From a virus, in IMG/VR virus record IMGVR_UViG_3300013131_004115, positions 1 through 40,989 of that record: DNA of 40,989 nt; one strand, 5' to 3'. Shown piece after piece: positions 32,033-40,939 of the stretch. The notes under the pieces are model-generated. The model had not been told where the DNA came from. It saw nothing but the letters and a program-made list of their open reading frames with translations, and did no database searches. Within the stretch, counting starts at the first letter, position 1, and the number at the start of each line of letters is the position of its first letter. Made by a program: the position numbers and the translations under genes.

Positions 32033-33736
32033 ACCGCCTGCAGAGCCTGTTCCCGGCGTGGCACGACAGCCACCACCACCACCGCCTGTGTTAACAGTTC
32101 CTGCTGAAGGAGTTGAAGACGCACCTGCTGTTGCACCACCTCCAGCGCCACCGGTACCTGCAGTTCCACCTGCCCCGCCACCTCCGCCAGCATAAGTAAC
32201 GGGAGAACCAGAAATGCTAGACGAAGTACCAGCTCCGCCATTTCCTCCGATGCCTAAAGCTCCATTAGCACCAACAGCAGAAGCGCCACCGCCACCACCA
32301 CCCCCTCTATCTGTTGCAGTTCCTGGGTTTCCAGCGCCGATACCGGTGCCGCCATTACTCCCCTGCGAGGGGCTTACTGATGGAGTGTTACCGCTCCCTC
32401 CCGGTCTAGTGCCTCCAGAGTTTACTGATCCGCTACCACCGCCACCAGAACCGCCATTACCAGCGCCTGAAACGCCACCTTCACCCCCGCCACCGCCCGT
32501 AGATGTAATGATGCTAAACACCGAATTAGAACCCGCATTACCGGAATTTCCTGTTGTTCCAGCAGTACCCCCCGCTCCAACAGTGATAGCGTACTCTGTT
32601 CCACCAGTAACGCTCAATGCGGTTCCGGTGCGGAAGCCACCTGCACCACCGCCTCCTGTTGGATTTTGGTTTGTTCCATCGACGGGGCTTCCACTGCCGC
32701 CGCCCCCACCAACCACAAGATAATCCACGCTGGTTACACCTGCGGGGCATTTCCAAGTGGTAGTGCCTTTGAACGTAAATACGGTTTGACTTGCTACGGT
32801 GTACTTGAGGATAACAATGCCGGAGCCGCCGTTATAACCACCAGCAGCACCACTGCCACCGCCCCCGCCGCCACCGGATGTGTTTGTACCTGCTGACCCA
32901 GCAGTAACATTAGCAGCACCTTTTCCACCGCCACCTATGCCACCAGGACCGCCATTGTTGGGTACGTTAAATACGCCGCCCCCTCCACCGCCAGCGTAAT
33001 ACCCAGTAGAAGGTGACCCACCAGGACCGGCTCCACCATAAGATGAAGCGAATGATGGGCCTATTAAACCGTTTCCACCACTGCCACCAATTCCAGAGGA
33101 CGGTCTAGCCGATCCTGCACTACCAGCGCCGCCGCCACCAGACGCATCTAATGTGTCAGCGCCAAGAGTTGCCCCATTATTACCTTGTGTAGTTGAAATT
33201 TCCCCTGGAACAGGAGTTATTGCAATTGCAGATCCACCAGGGCCACTGTACCCAGCGCCACCACCAGAACCACCAGGGAGACCGGGGCTAGATCCTGAAA
33301 CACCACCCCCACCACCGCCACCTTTTGATGTAACAGAGAGGAAGATTGAATCGCCGCCTGTTACCCCACCACCGGCGCTACCTGTGTTTGTATTTCCTGC
33401 GCCGCCGCCACCTACGGTGATTGTGTAGTCAGTCCCAGCGCTAACCGCCAATCCAGTACCGTATCTCATCCCCCCCGCTCCCCCGCCACCTCCATGGCGA
33501 GAGCCACCCCCACCCCCACCAGCCACAACCAAATAATCAACCTCTGTAACACCAGCAGGGCAAGTCCAAGTAGACGTAGCGGTAAAGGTTTGGACGATGG
33601 TGTAGCCACCGTAAATAGGCCAAGTTCCGGCACCTTTGTTTAAAAAATGATCTAAAATAGAATGTATCCCTCCAGCACTACTGGAAGTTACCAGCTGTTG
33701 GGGCCCTATAATTCCTTTATTAGATCTATGTCTCAT
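32000..33736 (-). CDS. Glycine-rich tail fibre/adhesin, paralogue 3
   Basis: The 578-residue product again has two units (FTATSTWTCPAGVTEVDYLV and FKGTTTWKCPAGVTSVDYLV), Gly-rich runs and the closing GGSGIVIIKINQ. Its first 45 residues (RHRSNKGIIGPQQLV..., then GAGTWPIYGGYTIVQTF) resemble paralogue 1 (RSNGGIVGAV..., GTWPLYGGFSIVQTF), so copies 1 and 3 are closest. It is coupled to the partner gene at 33736. Confidence 0.85.
   Translation of the reverse strand: MRHRSNKGIIGPQQLVTSSSAGGIHSILDHFLNKGAGTWPIYGGYTIVQTFTATSTWTCPAGVTEVDYLVVAGGGGGGSRHGGGGGAGGMRYGTGLAVSAGTDYTITVGGGGAGNTNTGSAGGGVTGGDSIFLSVTSKGGGGGGGVSGSSPGLPGGSGGGAGYSGPGGSAIAITPVPGEISTTQGNNGATLGADTLDASGGGGAGSAGSARPSSGIGGSGGNGLIGPSFASSYGGAGPGGSPSTGYYAGGGGGGVFNVPNNGGPGGIGGGGKGAANVTAGSAGTNTSGGGGGGGSGAAGGYNGGSGIVILKYTVASQTVFTFKGTTTWKCPAGVTSVDYLVVGGGGGSGSPVDGTNQNPTGGGGAGGFRTGTALSVTGGTEYAITVGAGGTAGTTGNSGNAGSNSVFSIITSTGGGGGEGGVSGAGNGGSGGGGSGSVNSGGTRPGGSGNTPSVSPSQGSNGGTGIGAGNPGTATDRGGGGGGGASAVGANGALGIGGNGGAGTSSSISGSPVTYAGGGGGAGGTAGTGGAGGGATAGASSTPSAGTVNTGGGGGGCRATPGTGSAGGSGIVIIKINQ
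32717..32782. repeat. 66-bp repeat, third (diverged) copy
   Basis: Matches 26716-26781 with a few substitutions, in the same coding position of the third glycine-rich gene. Confidence 0.85.
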
Positions 33737-34092
33737 TAACTTATGGTTTCAAATGACGCAATTAAAGAAGCTGATACATTAGCAGATACATTAGCTTGAA
33801 TAACATCGCCTTCTAAAAGATAAACACCTGTATCTTTACCTATAACTACAAGTGTAGAATTTGCTGGTATTGTTATAGCTCCGGCAAAATAATAATTAGC
33901 AGCACTTCTATTTAATTGAACTGTGGAAGTAATGGAGGCATTGGAGTAATTGGATACAATCAAGTTATTAATTTTTATAATAGAATTACTTGTAGAAGTA
34001 TTAGTAATTACGTTAGAAAATATAGTAGTTACATTAGATACTATTGTATTTCCTGTGATATTAACCACCCCAACTATATTAGGACTTGCCAT
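33736..34092 (-). CDS. Small partner protein of glycine-rich fibre 3
   Basis: The 118-residue product (ASPNIVGVVNITGNTIVSNV, NTSTSNSIIKINNLIVSNYS, IPANSTLVVIGKDTGVYLLE) is a paralogue of the protein at 27813-28172. I chose the ATG at 34092, right after the previous stop with GGGGGA as ribosome site, over an upstream in-frame start at 34110 inside the previous gene. Confidence 0.78.
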   Translation of the reverse strand: MASPNIVGVVNITGNTIVSNVTTIFSNVITNTSTSNSIIKINNLIVSNYSNASITSTVQLNRSAANYYFAGAITIPANSTLVVIGKDTGVYLLEGDVIQANVSANVSASLIASFETIS

Positions 34093-34093
34093 A

Positions 34094-35335
34094 TTATCCC
34101 CCGAACACAATAGACATTGCTATTGCCTTTCCTGTTGTAAATGTAGAACCTGTAGCACCTTGGGCACCTTGTTTACCCAAAGAAGTAACAACCTGCCATG
34201 TACTACCACTGTAGATTAACGTTACACTGACACCGCTAAAATCTAAAGATAAATTGTCACTTTGACCCTCTATTGTATTGCCATTTCTATCAACAGTTAC
34301 AGGATAGTCTCCCCAATAACCTTGATCTGCTATGGTAATAGAATCACCAGAACTTGGTGTTGCTGGTAATGTTATAGTGAAACTACCACCAGAAGAATTA
34401 GTGATGATATTATCGAAAGCTACTGCCGTGTAATTACTAGTTTTAGTTGAATAGGCTCCGCCACCACCCGAACCAGAAGCACCTTGTACACCCTGAGCGC
34501 CTTGGACACCTACACCTGTTGCGCCTTGGACGCCCTGTGCCCCTTGAGCACCTGTTGCACCTTGTACACCTTGATTACCCTGTGGACCTGTTGCACCCTG
34601 GACACCTTGATTACCCTGTGGTCCTGTTGCGCCCTGTGCACCAACTGCGCCTTGGACACCTTGATTACCCTGTGCACCAACTGCGCCCTGTGCACCAACT
34701 GCGCCTTGGACACCTTGGTTTCCTTGAGGACCTGATGCGCCCTGTGCACCAACTGCGCCCTGTGCACCAACTGCGCCCTGTGCACCAACTGCGCCCTGTG
34801 CACCAACTGCGCCCTGTGCACCAACTGCACCTTGGACACCTTGATTACCCTGTGCACCAACTGCGCCTTGGACACCTTGATTGCCCTGTGCACCAACTGC
34901 GCCCTGTGCACCAACTGCACCTTGGACACCTTGATTGCCCTGTGCACCAACTGCGCCCTGGACACCCTGTGCGCCTTGGTCACCTTGGTTTCCTTGAGGA
35001 CCTGCAGCTAAAGGAATAGAATTAGCAGAAGTAATTCTACCTGTACTATCTATCACCAATCCTACATGATGGGTAGTATTACCATAATTTTCTGCCAAAA
35101 CTCCTGTAGCTGATAATGTAATATTTCCTGTTATATTACTATAAGCGATACCATTACCAGTCTTGATTGCAACTAATGTATTGGCATAGGCTCTGGCGTT
35201 GGTAAAGTAAAGATTAGATCCCTCGGTAACATTACTGGAATTAAGAGCGACTCCAAAGATAGTATTTTCGGAAACAGCAAGATAATTGTTGCTGGTAACA
35301 TTGGCTACTACTCTACTGACTTTTATTCTTCTCAT
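34094..35335 (-). CDS. Collagen-like tail fibre protein
   Basis: The 413-residue product has an N-terminal region like the giant fibre ([38 protein letters not shown]), about 180 residues of Gly-x-y ([19 protein letters not shown]), and a C-terminal beta domain (ITNSSGGSFTITLPATPSSG, VTLIYSGSTWQVVTSLG), the knob found at the end of many phage fibres. DNA identity to the giant fibre continues over 75 bp. No Shine-Dalgarno is present; AATAAATA at 35348-35341 puts a late start on the ATG. Confidence 0.88.
   Translation of the reverse strand: MRRIKVSRVVANVTSNNYLAVSENTIFGVALNSSNVTEGSNLYFTNARAYANTLVAIKTGNGIAYSNITGNITLSATGVLAENYGNTTHHVGLVIDSTGRITSANSIPLAAGPQGNQGDQGAQGVQGAVGAQGNQGVQGAVGAQGAVGAQGNQGVQGAVGAQGNQGVQGAVGAQGAVGAQGAVGAQGAVGAQGAVGAQGASGPQGNQGVQGAVGAQGAVGAQGNQGVQGAVGAQGATGPQGNQGVQGATGPQGNQGVQGATGAQGAQGVQGATGVGVQGAQGVQGASGSGGGGAYSTKTSNYTAVAFDNIITNSSGGSFTITLPATPSSGDSITIADQGYWGDYPVTVDRNGNTIEGQSDNLSLDFSGVSVTLIYSGSTWQVVTSLGKQGAQGATGSTFTTGKAIAMSIVFGG
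34465..35005 (-). repeat. Collagen-like Gly-x-y coding repeat
   Basis: Tandem units such as CAACTGCGCCCTGTGCAC encode GAQGAV/GNQGVQ triplets. Copy-number change by slippage is expected. Confidence 0.85.
35001..35075. repeat. 75-bp sequence shared with 20068-20142
   Basis: Identical to the sequence at the same position, before the collagen-like part, in the giant fibre gene. Confidence 0.9.
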
Positions 35336-35339
35336 TTAC

Positions 35340-35786
35340 TTATTTATTTGGAACGGTGGGCCACGTAATATCAAATGGATTTTGTTGTGCTGTTATGTCT
35401 CTTAATGCTTGTCTATAGATAGCCCATTCAGATTTCTTTTCAGCAGATAAATCAACATCTACCAATGCTGTCCAGTCGGAATCTTTAAGCAAATTGTTTC
35501 TAGTAGATCTGATATTTGCCCATTGAGATTCGTTTTTACTGTTGATTTCTTCTTCGGTTAATTGTTGAACTGTTACCAGAAATACTTGATTGTTTTCGAA
35601 ATATGGTTCACACGATACCAATTTCTCTGTATTTCTATCATGCTGTTTAAAGACTGTTACAGAATACAAATTGTTTTCTTCCAACCATTCTTGACTGGGA
35701 CCATAGTTTGGGAAAGATACGTTGTTATATTTTTCCTTTAAATTAAAAACCTCTGTAACAATGTTGTTGTCTACTTTTGCGTACAT
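35340..35786 (-). CDS. Phage tail assembly chaperone-like protein
   Basis: The 148-residue product has a variable N-terminal part (MYAKVDNNIVTEVFNLKEKY) and a C-terminal Phage_tail_APC-type domain: WANIRSTRNNLLKDSDWTAL, WAIYRQALRDITAQQNPFDI and TWPTVP. Such proteins help fibre or tail-tip assembly. I chose the ATG at 35786 (AGGAG 7 nt upstream) over the TTG codon before it. It lies between the collagen-like fibre and the LamG-like adhesin. Confidence 0.85.
   Translation of the reverse strand: MYAKVDNNIVTEVFNLKEKYNNVSFPNYGPSQEWLEENNLYSVTVFKQHDRNTEKLVSCEPYFENNQVFLVTVQQLTEEEINSKNESQWANIRSTRNNLLKDSDWTALVDVDLSAEKKSEWAIYRQALRDITAQQNPFDITWPTVPNK
35341..35348 (-). promoter_or_regulatory. Late-promoter-like AATAAATA touching a start codon
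   Basis: One base off consensus; the predicted late start is 35335, the A of the ATG. The motif lies within the last codons of the preceding gene. Confidence 0.5.
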
Positions 35787-35872
35787 CAAATACTCCTAAA
35801 GTATTTTTCATTTTTGTCTGTTTCAGTGCTTGGGATAGACCCGTTTTTTGTCCAGTATTGCATGGTCTAGTC

Positions 35873-37945
35873 CTATAACGTGGGAAACGCTGCTGTTGGA
35901 GCAGTGAAGCTGGATGTGTAGCGAGCGTAGCCTTTGGTGATGCGTAGGTCTTGCATATAACCCGTAAATCCATTGCCATTTGTGTCTGCGCCAATGGTTG
36001 TTGCCACTGTGTTTGAATTTAACGTAGATGATGAGGTTGTAGTCCAGGTTTGTGATCCATTAACAAACCCATACCAAGTATTTCCGCTTCTTACTACTGC
36101 AAGATGAAACCAAGTGTTAGTTGATAAACCCGTAGCAACATCAACTTCGTTAAAAACGTCATGACCAGAACCACTAGAAGATGCCCATATTTTTATTTTA
36201 TTTGAACTAGATTGATTTGTTACTGCTAGAAAAATATTTCCCGTATAAGAAGATGCGTTTGCTCGGTTAGCTATGATCGTACCTATAGAACCCCATGATG
36301 GGTAACTTGATACATACAGCCACCCTTCAAACGTAAAACTACCAGAACCATAATTAAGATTGACTGAACTAGGTGTTAATAAATAATCCCCCGTCCCATC
36401 AAAAGCCATAGTCCCGCTTCCCCACTTAGCAGAAATAGCCGTACTGATCTGAGCATTGCCAACAGTCTCCAAGTCATTCTTAGACGTAGCGTCATAGATA
36501 CCGGCGTTGGTGAAGTTAAGGAGGAGGCTGGTGTTGGTGATGGCGGTTGGTGGGGATGTTGGATTGGAAGAAGAAGGTGTATCGGCTGTTCCTTTTAGAA
36601 TCCTTAGCCCAGATAAATATCCTTGGGCATACTGACCAGTTCCTGCGTCTGATGAAATATATAAAAGAGCGCCGCTTGGGCTTGCAATAGTAGAATAAAC
36701 ACTTATTGAAGTACCAACACCATTAACATAAATGGTTGCTGAAGTTCCTGTTCTTGTTACAACAATATAATTCCAAGCGTTTATTTGAACAGAACTAGAG
36801 GATGTGCCAGATTGAGTGCTGCCTCCGCTTTGTGTTCCAAACGTAATTTGATTGGCAGTAGTTTTGAACAAAAAATATCCATAATTACTGTTTGAGGCAG
36901 CGCCGTTTTGCCATTGAACCAATCTTTCTGTGTTGCCGCTTACTAACGGGTAATACCAAAGCGAAATAGTAAAGTCGCTAGACCCTAAATCAAAAGCCGT
37001 ATTGTTAGGCGCAGTCAAATAATCCCCACTACCATCAAAATACCCTGACCCACCATAGGTCGCAGCAGACCACGATGCAGAGGGGTTGAATGGGGAGAAG
37101 GCGACTACGGTTGGTGAGCCGCTTGTTGTGATCGTGAAATTATTAGTGCTGTTATCTTTGAAGCGGTTGGATTGGCAGGTGAGGAGGGAAGTGCCTGAGA
37201 TTGCTGTTAGTGGTTCGGTGGGGACGGTAATGGTTGTTGATGTTGCGTTGTATGGTTGTGATCCCTTAATAAGTCTGACATTGGATAAATAGCCAGAGAA
37301 AGGTCTTGCTAACGCTGTATTCGTACCAATCTGAAATGCGCCTGTTGGGTTTGTAGCGCTGGAGTCCGTTCCCGTAGCCACCCTATCCCCATTCAGAAAA
37401 AGTGATACCGTACCGCTAGTCCTACAATAAACAAGATGGTTCCAAGTATTGTTTGAAAAGGAGTTAGTGCTCGTGGAAATTGATGAGCTATCTTGAATAG
37501 CAGCATCAATTTGTCCAGCGCCAGAGCGATTTAAAGTAACAATTATGTAGTTGCTTGAGCCTAAATAATTTGTCCCAAAAGGACACATTACCGAGGTTCC
37601 TGTGCAGTAAAACCATCCCTCAAGGCAGAAGTCGCCTGTTGACATTTGGAAAGCGGCATTGTTTGCGATACTTAACGATGAACTCCCATCAAAGTAATTC
37701 CCCCACCCTGTCTGACTGAACGGGCTAAAGGTTCCCTGTGTCGTGTTGCCGTTGCGGGTGATGGTGAAGTTGTTGGTAGAGGCATCTAAAAATGTACCGT
37801 CTCTGTATGCTGCAGCTGGTCCAGTTCTACCATTTTGTGCACCGTTTAATCCGTTTCCGCTCAACAACAAAGTAGTGTATTCGAAATAGGGATCTATTGG
37901 TCCCTTCGCATAACTACCTATTAAACTTTTTGCTATCAAATCCAT
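35873..37945 (-). CDS. LamG/concanavalin-A-like adhesin
   Basis: About 690 residues with three tandem LamG-like (Laminin_G_3) domains, each with YFDGSSSLSI / YFDGSGDYLT / AFDGTGDYLL, then a FCLEGWFY / FTISLWYY / FTFEGWLY strand, a W-x-H/Y-hydrophobic stretch (NTWNHLVYCR, NAWNYIVVTR, NTWFHLAVVR) and a closing FSGYLSNVRLIKG-like strand. LamG domains bind glycans, so this is probably a receptor-binding or fibre-tip protein. I chose the ATG at 37945, overlapping the upstream stop by 1 nt (TAATG). Confidence 0.85.
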   Translation of the reverse strand: MDLIAKSLIGSYAKGPIDPYFEYTTLLLSGNGLNGAQNGRTGPAAAYRDGTFLDASTNNFTITRNGNTTQGTFSPFSQTGWGNYFDGSSSLSIANNAAFQMSTGDFCLEGWFYCTGTSVMCPFGTNYLGSSNYIIVTLNRSGAGQIDAAIQDSSSISTSTNSFSNNTWNHLVYCRTSGTVSLFLNGDRVATGTDSSATNPTGAFQIGTNTALARPFSGYLSNVRLIKGSQPYNATSTTITVPTEPLTAISGTSLLTCQSNRFKDNSTNNFTITTSGSPTVVAFSPFNPSASWSAATYGGSGYFDGSGDYLTAPNNTAFDLGSSDFTISLWYYPLVSGNTERLVQWQNGAASNSNYGYFLFKTTANQITFGTQSGGSTQSGTSSSSVQINAWNYIVVTRTGTSATIYVNGVGTSISVYSTIASPSGALLYISSDAGTGQYAQGYLSGLRILKGTADTPSSSNPTSPPTAITNTSLLLNFTNAGIYDATSKNDLETVGNAQISTAISAKWGSGTMAFDGTGDYLLTPSSVNLNYGSGSFTFEGWLYVSSYPSWGSIGTIIANRANASSYTGNIFLAVTNQSSSNKIKIWASSSGSGHDVFNEVDVATGLSTNTWFHLAVVRSGNTWYGFVNGSQTWTTTSSSTLNSNTVATTIGADTNGNGFTGYMQDLRITKGYARYTSSFTAPTAAFPTL

Positions 37946-38796
37946 TATGCAGTATACCCCGTTTGAACTGAACCACGCCAAGAAGTACCATTACTATCTG
38001 TCACAAAAACCAACATATCATATAAATTAGGAGATAATGCCGGTGCCACATTCCCAGGCCATCTGACCGCATTTGGCCAGGTTTGAGTAAATGAACCGCC
38101 GTTGTACAACTCAAGAGTAAATGCCTGTGCAACATTAGCAGCACTCGAAGCATTAGTGAATTGCCAAGTGGTATTTACATTTGAATTTGCTGTAAAATAT
38201 GATCCTGCTTGAACATTGATGTTGCACAATGCGATGGTGTTACCCAGATTGACGACTCTAGATACTGCAGCGCCAGTCATGATAATGCTTGTGTTGGATA
38301 AGGTGACATTACCTATATCAGTTAACCCTGCCGAAGATACACCCGCAGATAACTGAGTATTTGATACCGCCCCGGTGCTGACACCCGCAACTGACGATAT
38401 AGTACCGGTAGCGGTTAAGGCAACGTTACTGACCGAAGTGACTCTACCGAAGGTATCCACAGTTATAATTGGTATTAAGGTAGCATTTCCATATACAGCA
38501 GCAGTGACACCTGACGGAGTTAGAGTAATGTTGCCTGTGGTATTATTATAACCGATTGTGTTACCGGATGTTAATGCCAATCTCGATCTGGAGTTGGTAA
38601 AATAAAGATTAGTAACCTCAGTGACATTGGCTGTGGTTAATTCTGCGTATTTTGCCAATCTATGGCCACCAGCTAAAGCATTGTCGTGTACTCTAACTGT
38701 ACTTAAATCGGTATCAACTGTTATTTCGCCAGACGCCCCGGTGAAAGTATTGTGTTGTGAGGTTGATCCTCTTCTTATTTGTACTTGTTTTGTCAT
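37945..38796 (-). CDS. Tail fibre protein with Mtd-like N-terminus
   Basis: The 283-residue product opens [20 protein letters not shown], then [20 protein letters not shown], the attachment module known from the N-terminus of the Bordetella phage major tropism determinant. [18 protein letters not shown] and [20 protein letters not shown] match the giant fibre shaft. It ends in a beta domain ([20 protein letters not shown]). The start overlaps the previous gene by 4 nt. Confidence 0.83.
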   Translation of the reverse strand: MTKQVQIRRGSTSQHNTFTGASGEITVDTDLSTVRVHDNALAGGHRLAKYAELTTANVTEVTNLYFTNSRSRLALTSGNTIGYNNTTGNITLTPSGVTAAVYGNATLIPIITVDTFGRVTSVSNVALTATGTISSVAGVSTGAVSNTQLSAGVSSAGLTDIGNVTLSNTSIIMTGAAVSRVVNLGNTIALCNINVQAGSYFTANSNVNTTWQFTNASSAANVAQAFTLELYNGGSFTQTWPNAVRWPGNVAPALSPNLYDMLVFVTDSNGTSWRGSVQTGYTA

Positions 38797-39737
38797 ACTA
38801 TGCTTCCGTAATCTTCTGTAGTAGTTGCTGATGTATCAACTAGGCCCCAGTCTTCAGGCACATTACTCGCACCTGCACCTTGTAGATGCAATACTTTAAT
38901 TGTCTCACCGACTTCTGGAGCTGACGTAAATACCAAGGAAGTGCTATTACTAATGTTATAATCTGTCGAATAAAATTGTACCAAACCATCTAAAATAACC
39001 AACGAATCTGTTTGTGATGCATTAGATGTAAGAGTAAATGATGTTGTGGTACCATCACCGTTAAATGTGTCTATGGTGTGAATAACATTATCTGCATTTG
39101 CTGTTGAGCCATCGCCGCCTGTAGCAGAAATGGTAACAATGACATTAGAACCCGATAATGTAGCAGTAACACCAGAACCCGTAAAATTTATACCGGTTAC
39201 ATTACTGGTAATTAAAACATTTTCGTCGTAGATTGCTACATTTGCCGATCCACCGCCACTGCCAGCTGGACCTGCCACACCTTGGGCACCCTGAGCACCT
39301 TGGACACCTACACCTGTTGCGCCCTGGACACCTTGGGCACCCTGTGACCCTTGTACACCTTGATCACCCGTTGAGCCTTGTACACCCTGTGACCCTTGAG
39401 CACCTACTGCACCTTGTACACCCTGTGACCCTTGGACCCCCTGAGCACCCTGTGCGCCCTGTGCACCGATAGCACCCTGACCAAGCCAAACACCAGTGCT
39501 ACTTATAACATTACCATATCCCGAAACAGCCAAGGAAAACACGTTAGCTGTTTCTGTAACTATTACATTACCTGTTATCTTAAGATTAGCATTCGAATCT
39601 ACACTGCCACCTATACCTACTCTAGCATTAGCTACAGTAAGAGCAGTTACATTAGCAGTTCTAAGTTGCAGTTCACCTGAAGAATCAGGAACAATTACTA
39701 AACCTAGAATGGAATTTGCATTTAAAATTGTTGACAT
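38793..39737 (-). CDS. Collagen-like fibre protein
   Basis: The 314-residue product has an N-terminal [20 protein letters not shown] strand region, about 75 residues of Gly-x-y ([19 protein letters not shown]) and a C-terminal beta part ([38 protein letters not shown]) ending in [20 protein letters not shown]. The TAAATG overlap joins it to the 68-residue gene. Confidence 0.83.
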   Translation of the reverse strand: MSTILNANSILGLVIVPDSSGELQLRTANVTALTVANARVGIGGSVDSNANLKITGNVIVTETANVFSLAVSGYGNVISSTGVWLGQGAIGAQGAQGAQGVQGSQGVQGAVGAQGSQGVQGSTGDQGVQGSQGAQGVQGATGVGVQGAQGAQGVAGPAGSGGGSANVAIYDENVLITSNVTGINFTGSGVTATLSGSNVIVTISATGGDGSTANADNVIHTIDTFNGDGTTTSFTLTSNASQTDSLVILDGLVQFYSTDYNISNSTSLVFTSAPEVGETIKVLHLQGAGASNVPEDWGLVDTSATTTEDYGSIV

Positions 39738-39944
39738 TTAGGGCTGTAAATTCCAGACGGCACCGGGAGGTACCTCGACTTGAACATTTGGTAATATTTG
39801 TATTTGTCCTTGAGTTATATTTTCACCTTGCGAAAATACATAATTAGAGGAAAATACTGTTGGTATACCTGTGCTTTGTCCTCGCAAAATTACTCCTCGT
39901 AATTTTACTTTGGAAATAGTTGGGGAAGTAAAGATTAAATTCAT
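39738..39944 (-). CDS. Short fibre-operon leader protein
   Basis: The product (68 residues) reads NLIFTSPTISKVKLRGVILR and GENITQGQIQILPNVQVEVP, a beta-rich short virion protein. No Shine-Dalgarno precedes the ATG at 39944, and TATAAATA sets a late start on that same base. An internal TTG at 39887 with CGAGGAG 5 nt upstream is a credible alternative start (49 residues). Confidence 0.65.
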   Translation of the reverse strand: MNLIFTSPTISKVKLRGVILRGQSTGIPTVFSSNYVFSQGENITQGQIQILPNVQVEVPPGAVWNLQP

Positions 39945-39949
39945 CTTAA

Positions 39950-39957
39950 TATTTATA
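39950..39957 (-). promoter_or_regulatory. T4-type late promoter TATAAATA at the head of the fibre operon
   Basis: Perfect match, between the phoH terminator and the first fibre gene; the predicted start is 39944. Confidence 0.82.
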
Positions 39958-39962
39958 GATAA

Positions 39963-39987
39963 AAAAGAGTCGGAAACCGACTCTTTT
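39963..39987 (-). terminator. Terminator after phoH
   Basis: AAAAGAGTCGG-AAA-CCGACTCTTTT, an 11-bp stem with a 3-nt loop, flanked by A/T runs and so usable in both directions. It isolates phoH from the late fibre operon. Confidence 0.9.
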
Positions 39988-39995
39988 ATTTATAC

Positions 39996-40742
39996 CTAAT
40001 TTCCCCCGTATCTGGATTCGTATTCTAACCTAGCTAAGATGTATTCTTTTACTAAAGATGATCTAACTATATCTTCTACTCCAAATTCTATAGTTTTAAA
40101 TGAGGGCATCATGTCTGCTATAACCATAAATTTTTTAAGACCCGACATATCAGTTTTTCTATAAAGGTCTGTTTGTCTAAAATCACCGCAGAATATAATT
40201 TTAGATCTATCTCCCACTCTGGTTATAATTGAATTAAGTTCCATGTCTGTCATATTTTGACATTCATCAACAAGAATAATACTATTATCTAAAGTAATAC
40301 CTCTTACGAATGAAGTAACCAAAAATTGTATTGCTCCTTGCTCTACTAATCTCTGATATGCATCATATCTATTAAATAAATCTTGACAAATACCTACATA
40401 AGGTTCCGTGTAGACTTCTGTCTTTTCCTTTTCGTCTCCAGGCAAATGTCCAATATCTCTACTGGATACTGCTGATCTAACTATAACTACTTTTTCAAAA
40501 GGATTGGATTTATCAAGTACCTCCTCTAGTGCGTGATATAAAGCGATGAAAGTTTTACCTGTTCCTGCTACTCCATGTAACAACATGATATTGGAGTTTT
40601 GATAAAGCTCAAATACTCTCCTTTGGTTATCTGTCAATGGCTCAATGACATTCATATCATCCAGTCTTACCTTTAACTTGTTGTGAATAGTAAGATGAGG
40701 TTGAATAGAATGCAATTGTGTATTATTTTTTTGTTTTGCCAT
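39996..40742 (-). CDS. phoH: PhoH-like P-loop ATPase
   Basis: The 248-residue product has LTDNQRRVFELYQNSNIMLL, GVAGTGKTFIALYHALEEVL (Walker A), VVIVRSAVSSRDIGHLPGDE, IILVDECQNMT (Walker B) and IIFCGDFRQTDL. This is the PhoH family, frequent in marine phages and often used as a marker; suggested roles are RNA handling or stress, unproven. Length is usual. AGAGGG precedes the ATG. Confidence 0.93.
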   Translation of the reverse strand: MAKQKNNTQLHSIQPHLTIHNKLKVRLDDMNVIEPLTDNQRRVFELYQNSNIMLLHGVAGTGKTFIALYHALEEVLDKSNPFEKVVIVRSAVSSRDIGHLPGDEKEKTEVYTEPYVGICQDLFNRYDAYQRLVEQGAIQFLVTSFVRGITLDNSIILVDECQNMTDMELNSIITRVGDRSKIIFCGDFRQTDLYRKTDMSGLKKFMVIADMMPSFKTIEFGVEDIVRSSLVKEYILARLEYESRYGGN

Positions 40743-40819
40743 GAATGCCCTCTTAAAGTAAGTAAGGGCAATAACTTCTCAGCTATTACCCTCCAGGAGA
40801 TAAGTGTTGAAGATAAGTT

Positions 40820-40939
40820 TCATCGTCTTGATAGTTTGTCCGCCAAGTTGCTCTTGTAATTATTACCTGCAATCTTAGACAAGACTTCTCTGAACCCACC
40901 ATCAATGGTCCTGACCCCAAGACGAACCGGGTCAATCAA
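40820..40939 (-). CDS. Possible 39-residue TTG-initiated protein
   Basis: A perfect GAGGAGG lies 7 nt upstream of TTG, and the frame encodes (M)IDPVRLGVRTIDGGFREVL followed by SKIAGNNYKSNLADKLSRR and TGA. The sequence looks protein-like (mixed amphipathic, basic end). A nearby ATG in another frame stops at once (ATGCGTTGA). No family is recognised. Downstream, a short ATG frame (14 codons) and a GGGTAATA/TATTGCCC-like hairpin lie before phoH. Confidence 0.5.
   Translation of the reverse strand: MIDPVRLGVRTIDGGFREVLSKIAGNNYKSNLADKLSRR

Noticed and set aside
26187-33428. Pro-rich or His-rich ORFs opposite the glycine-rich genes
   Set aside because: They are complements of Gly codons; no ribosome sites or operon logic.
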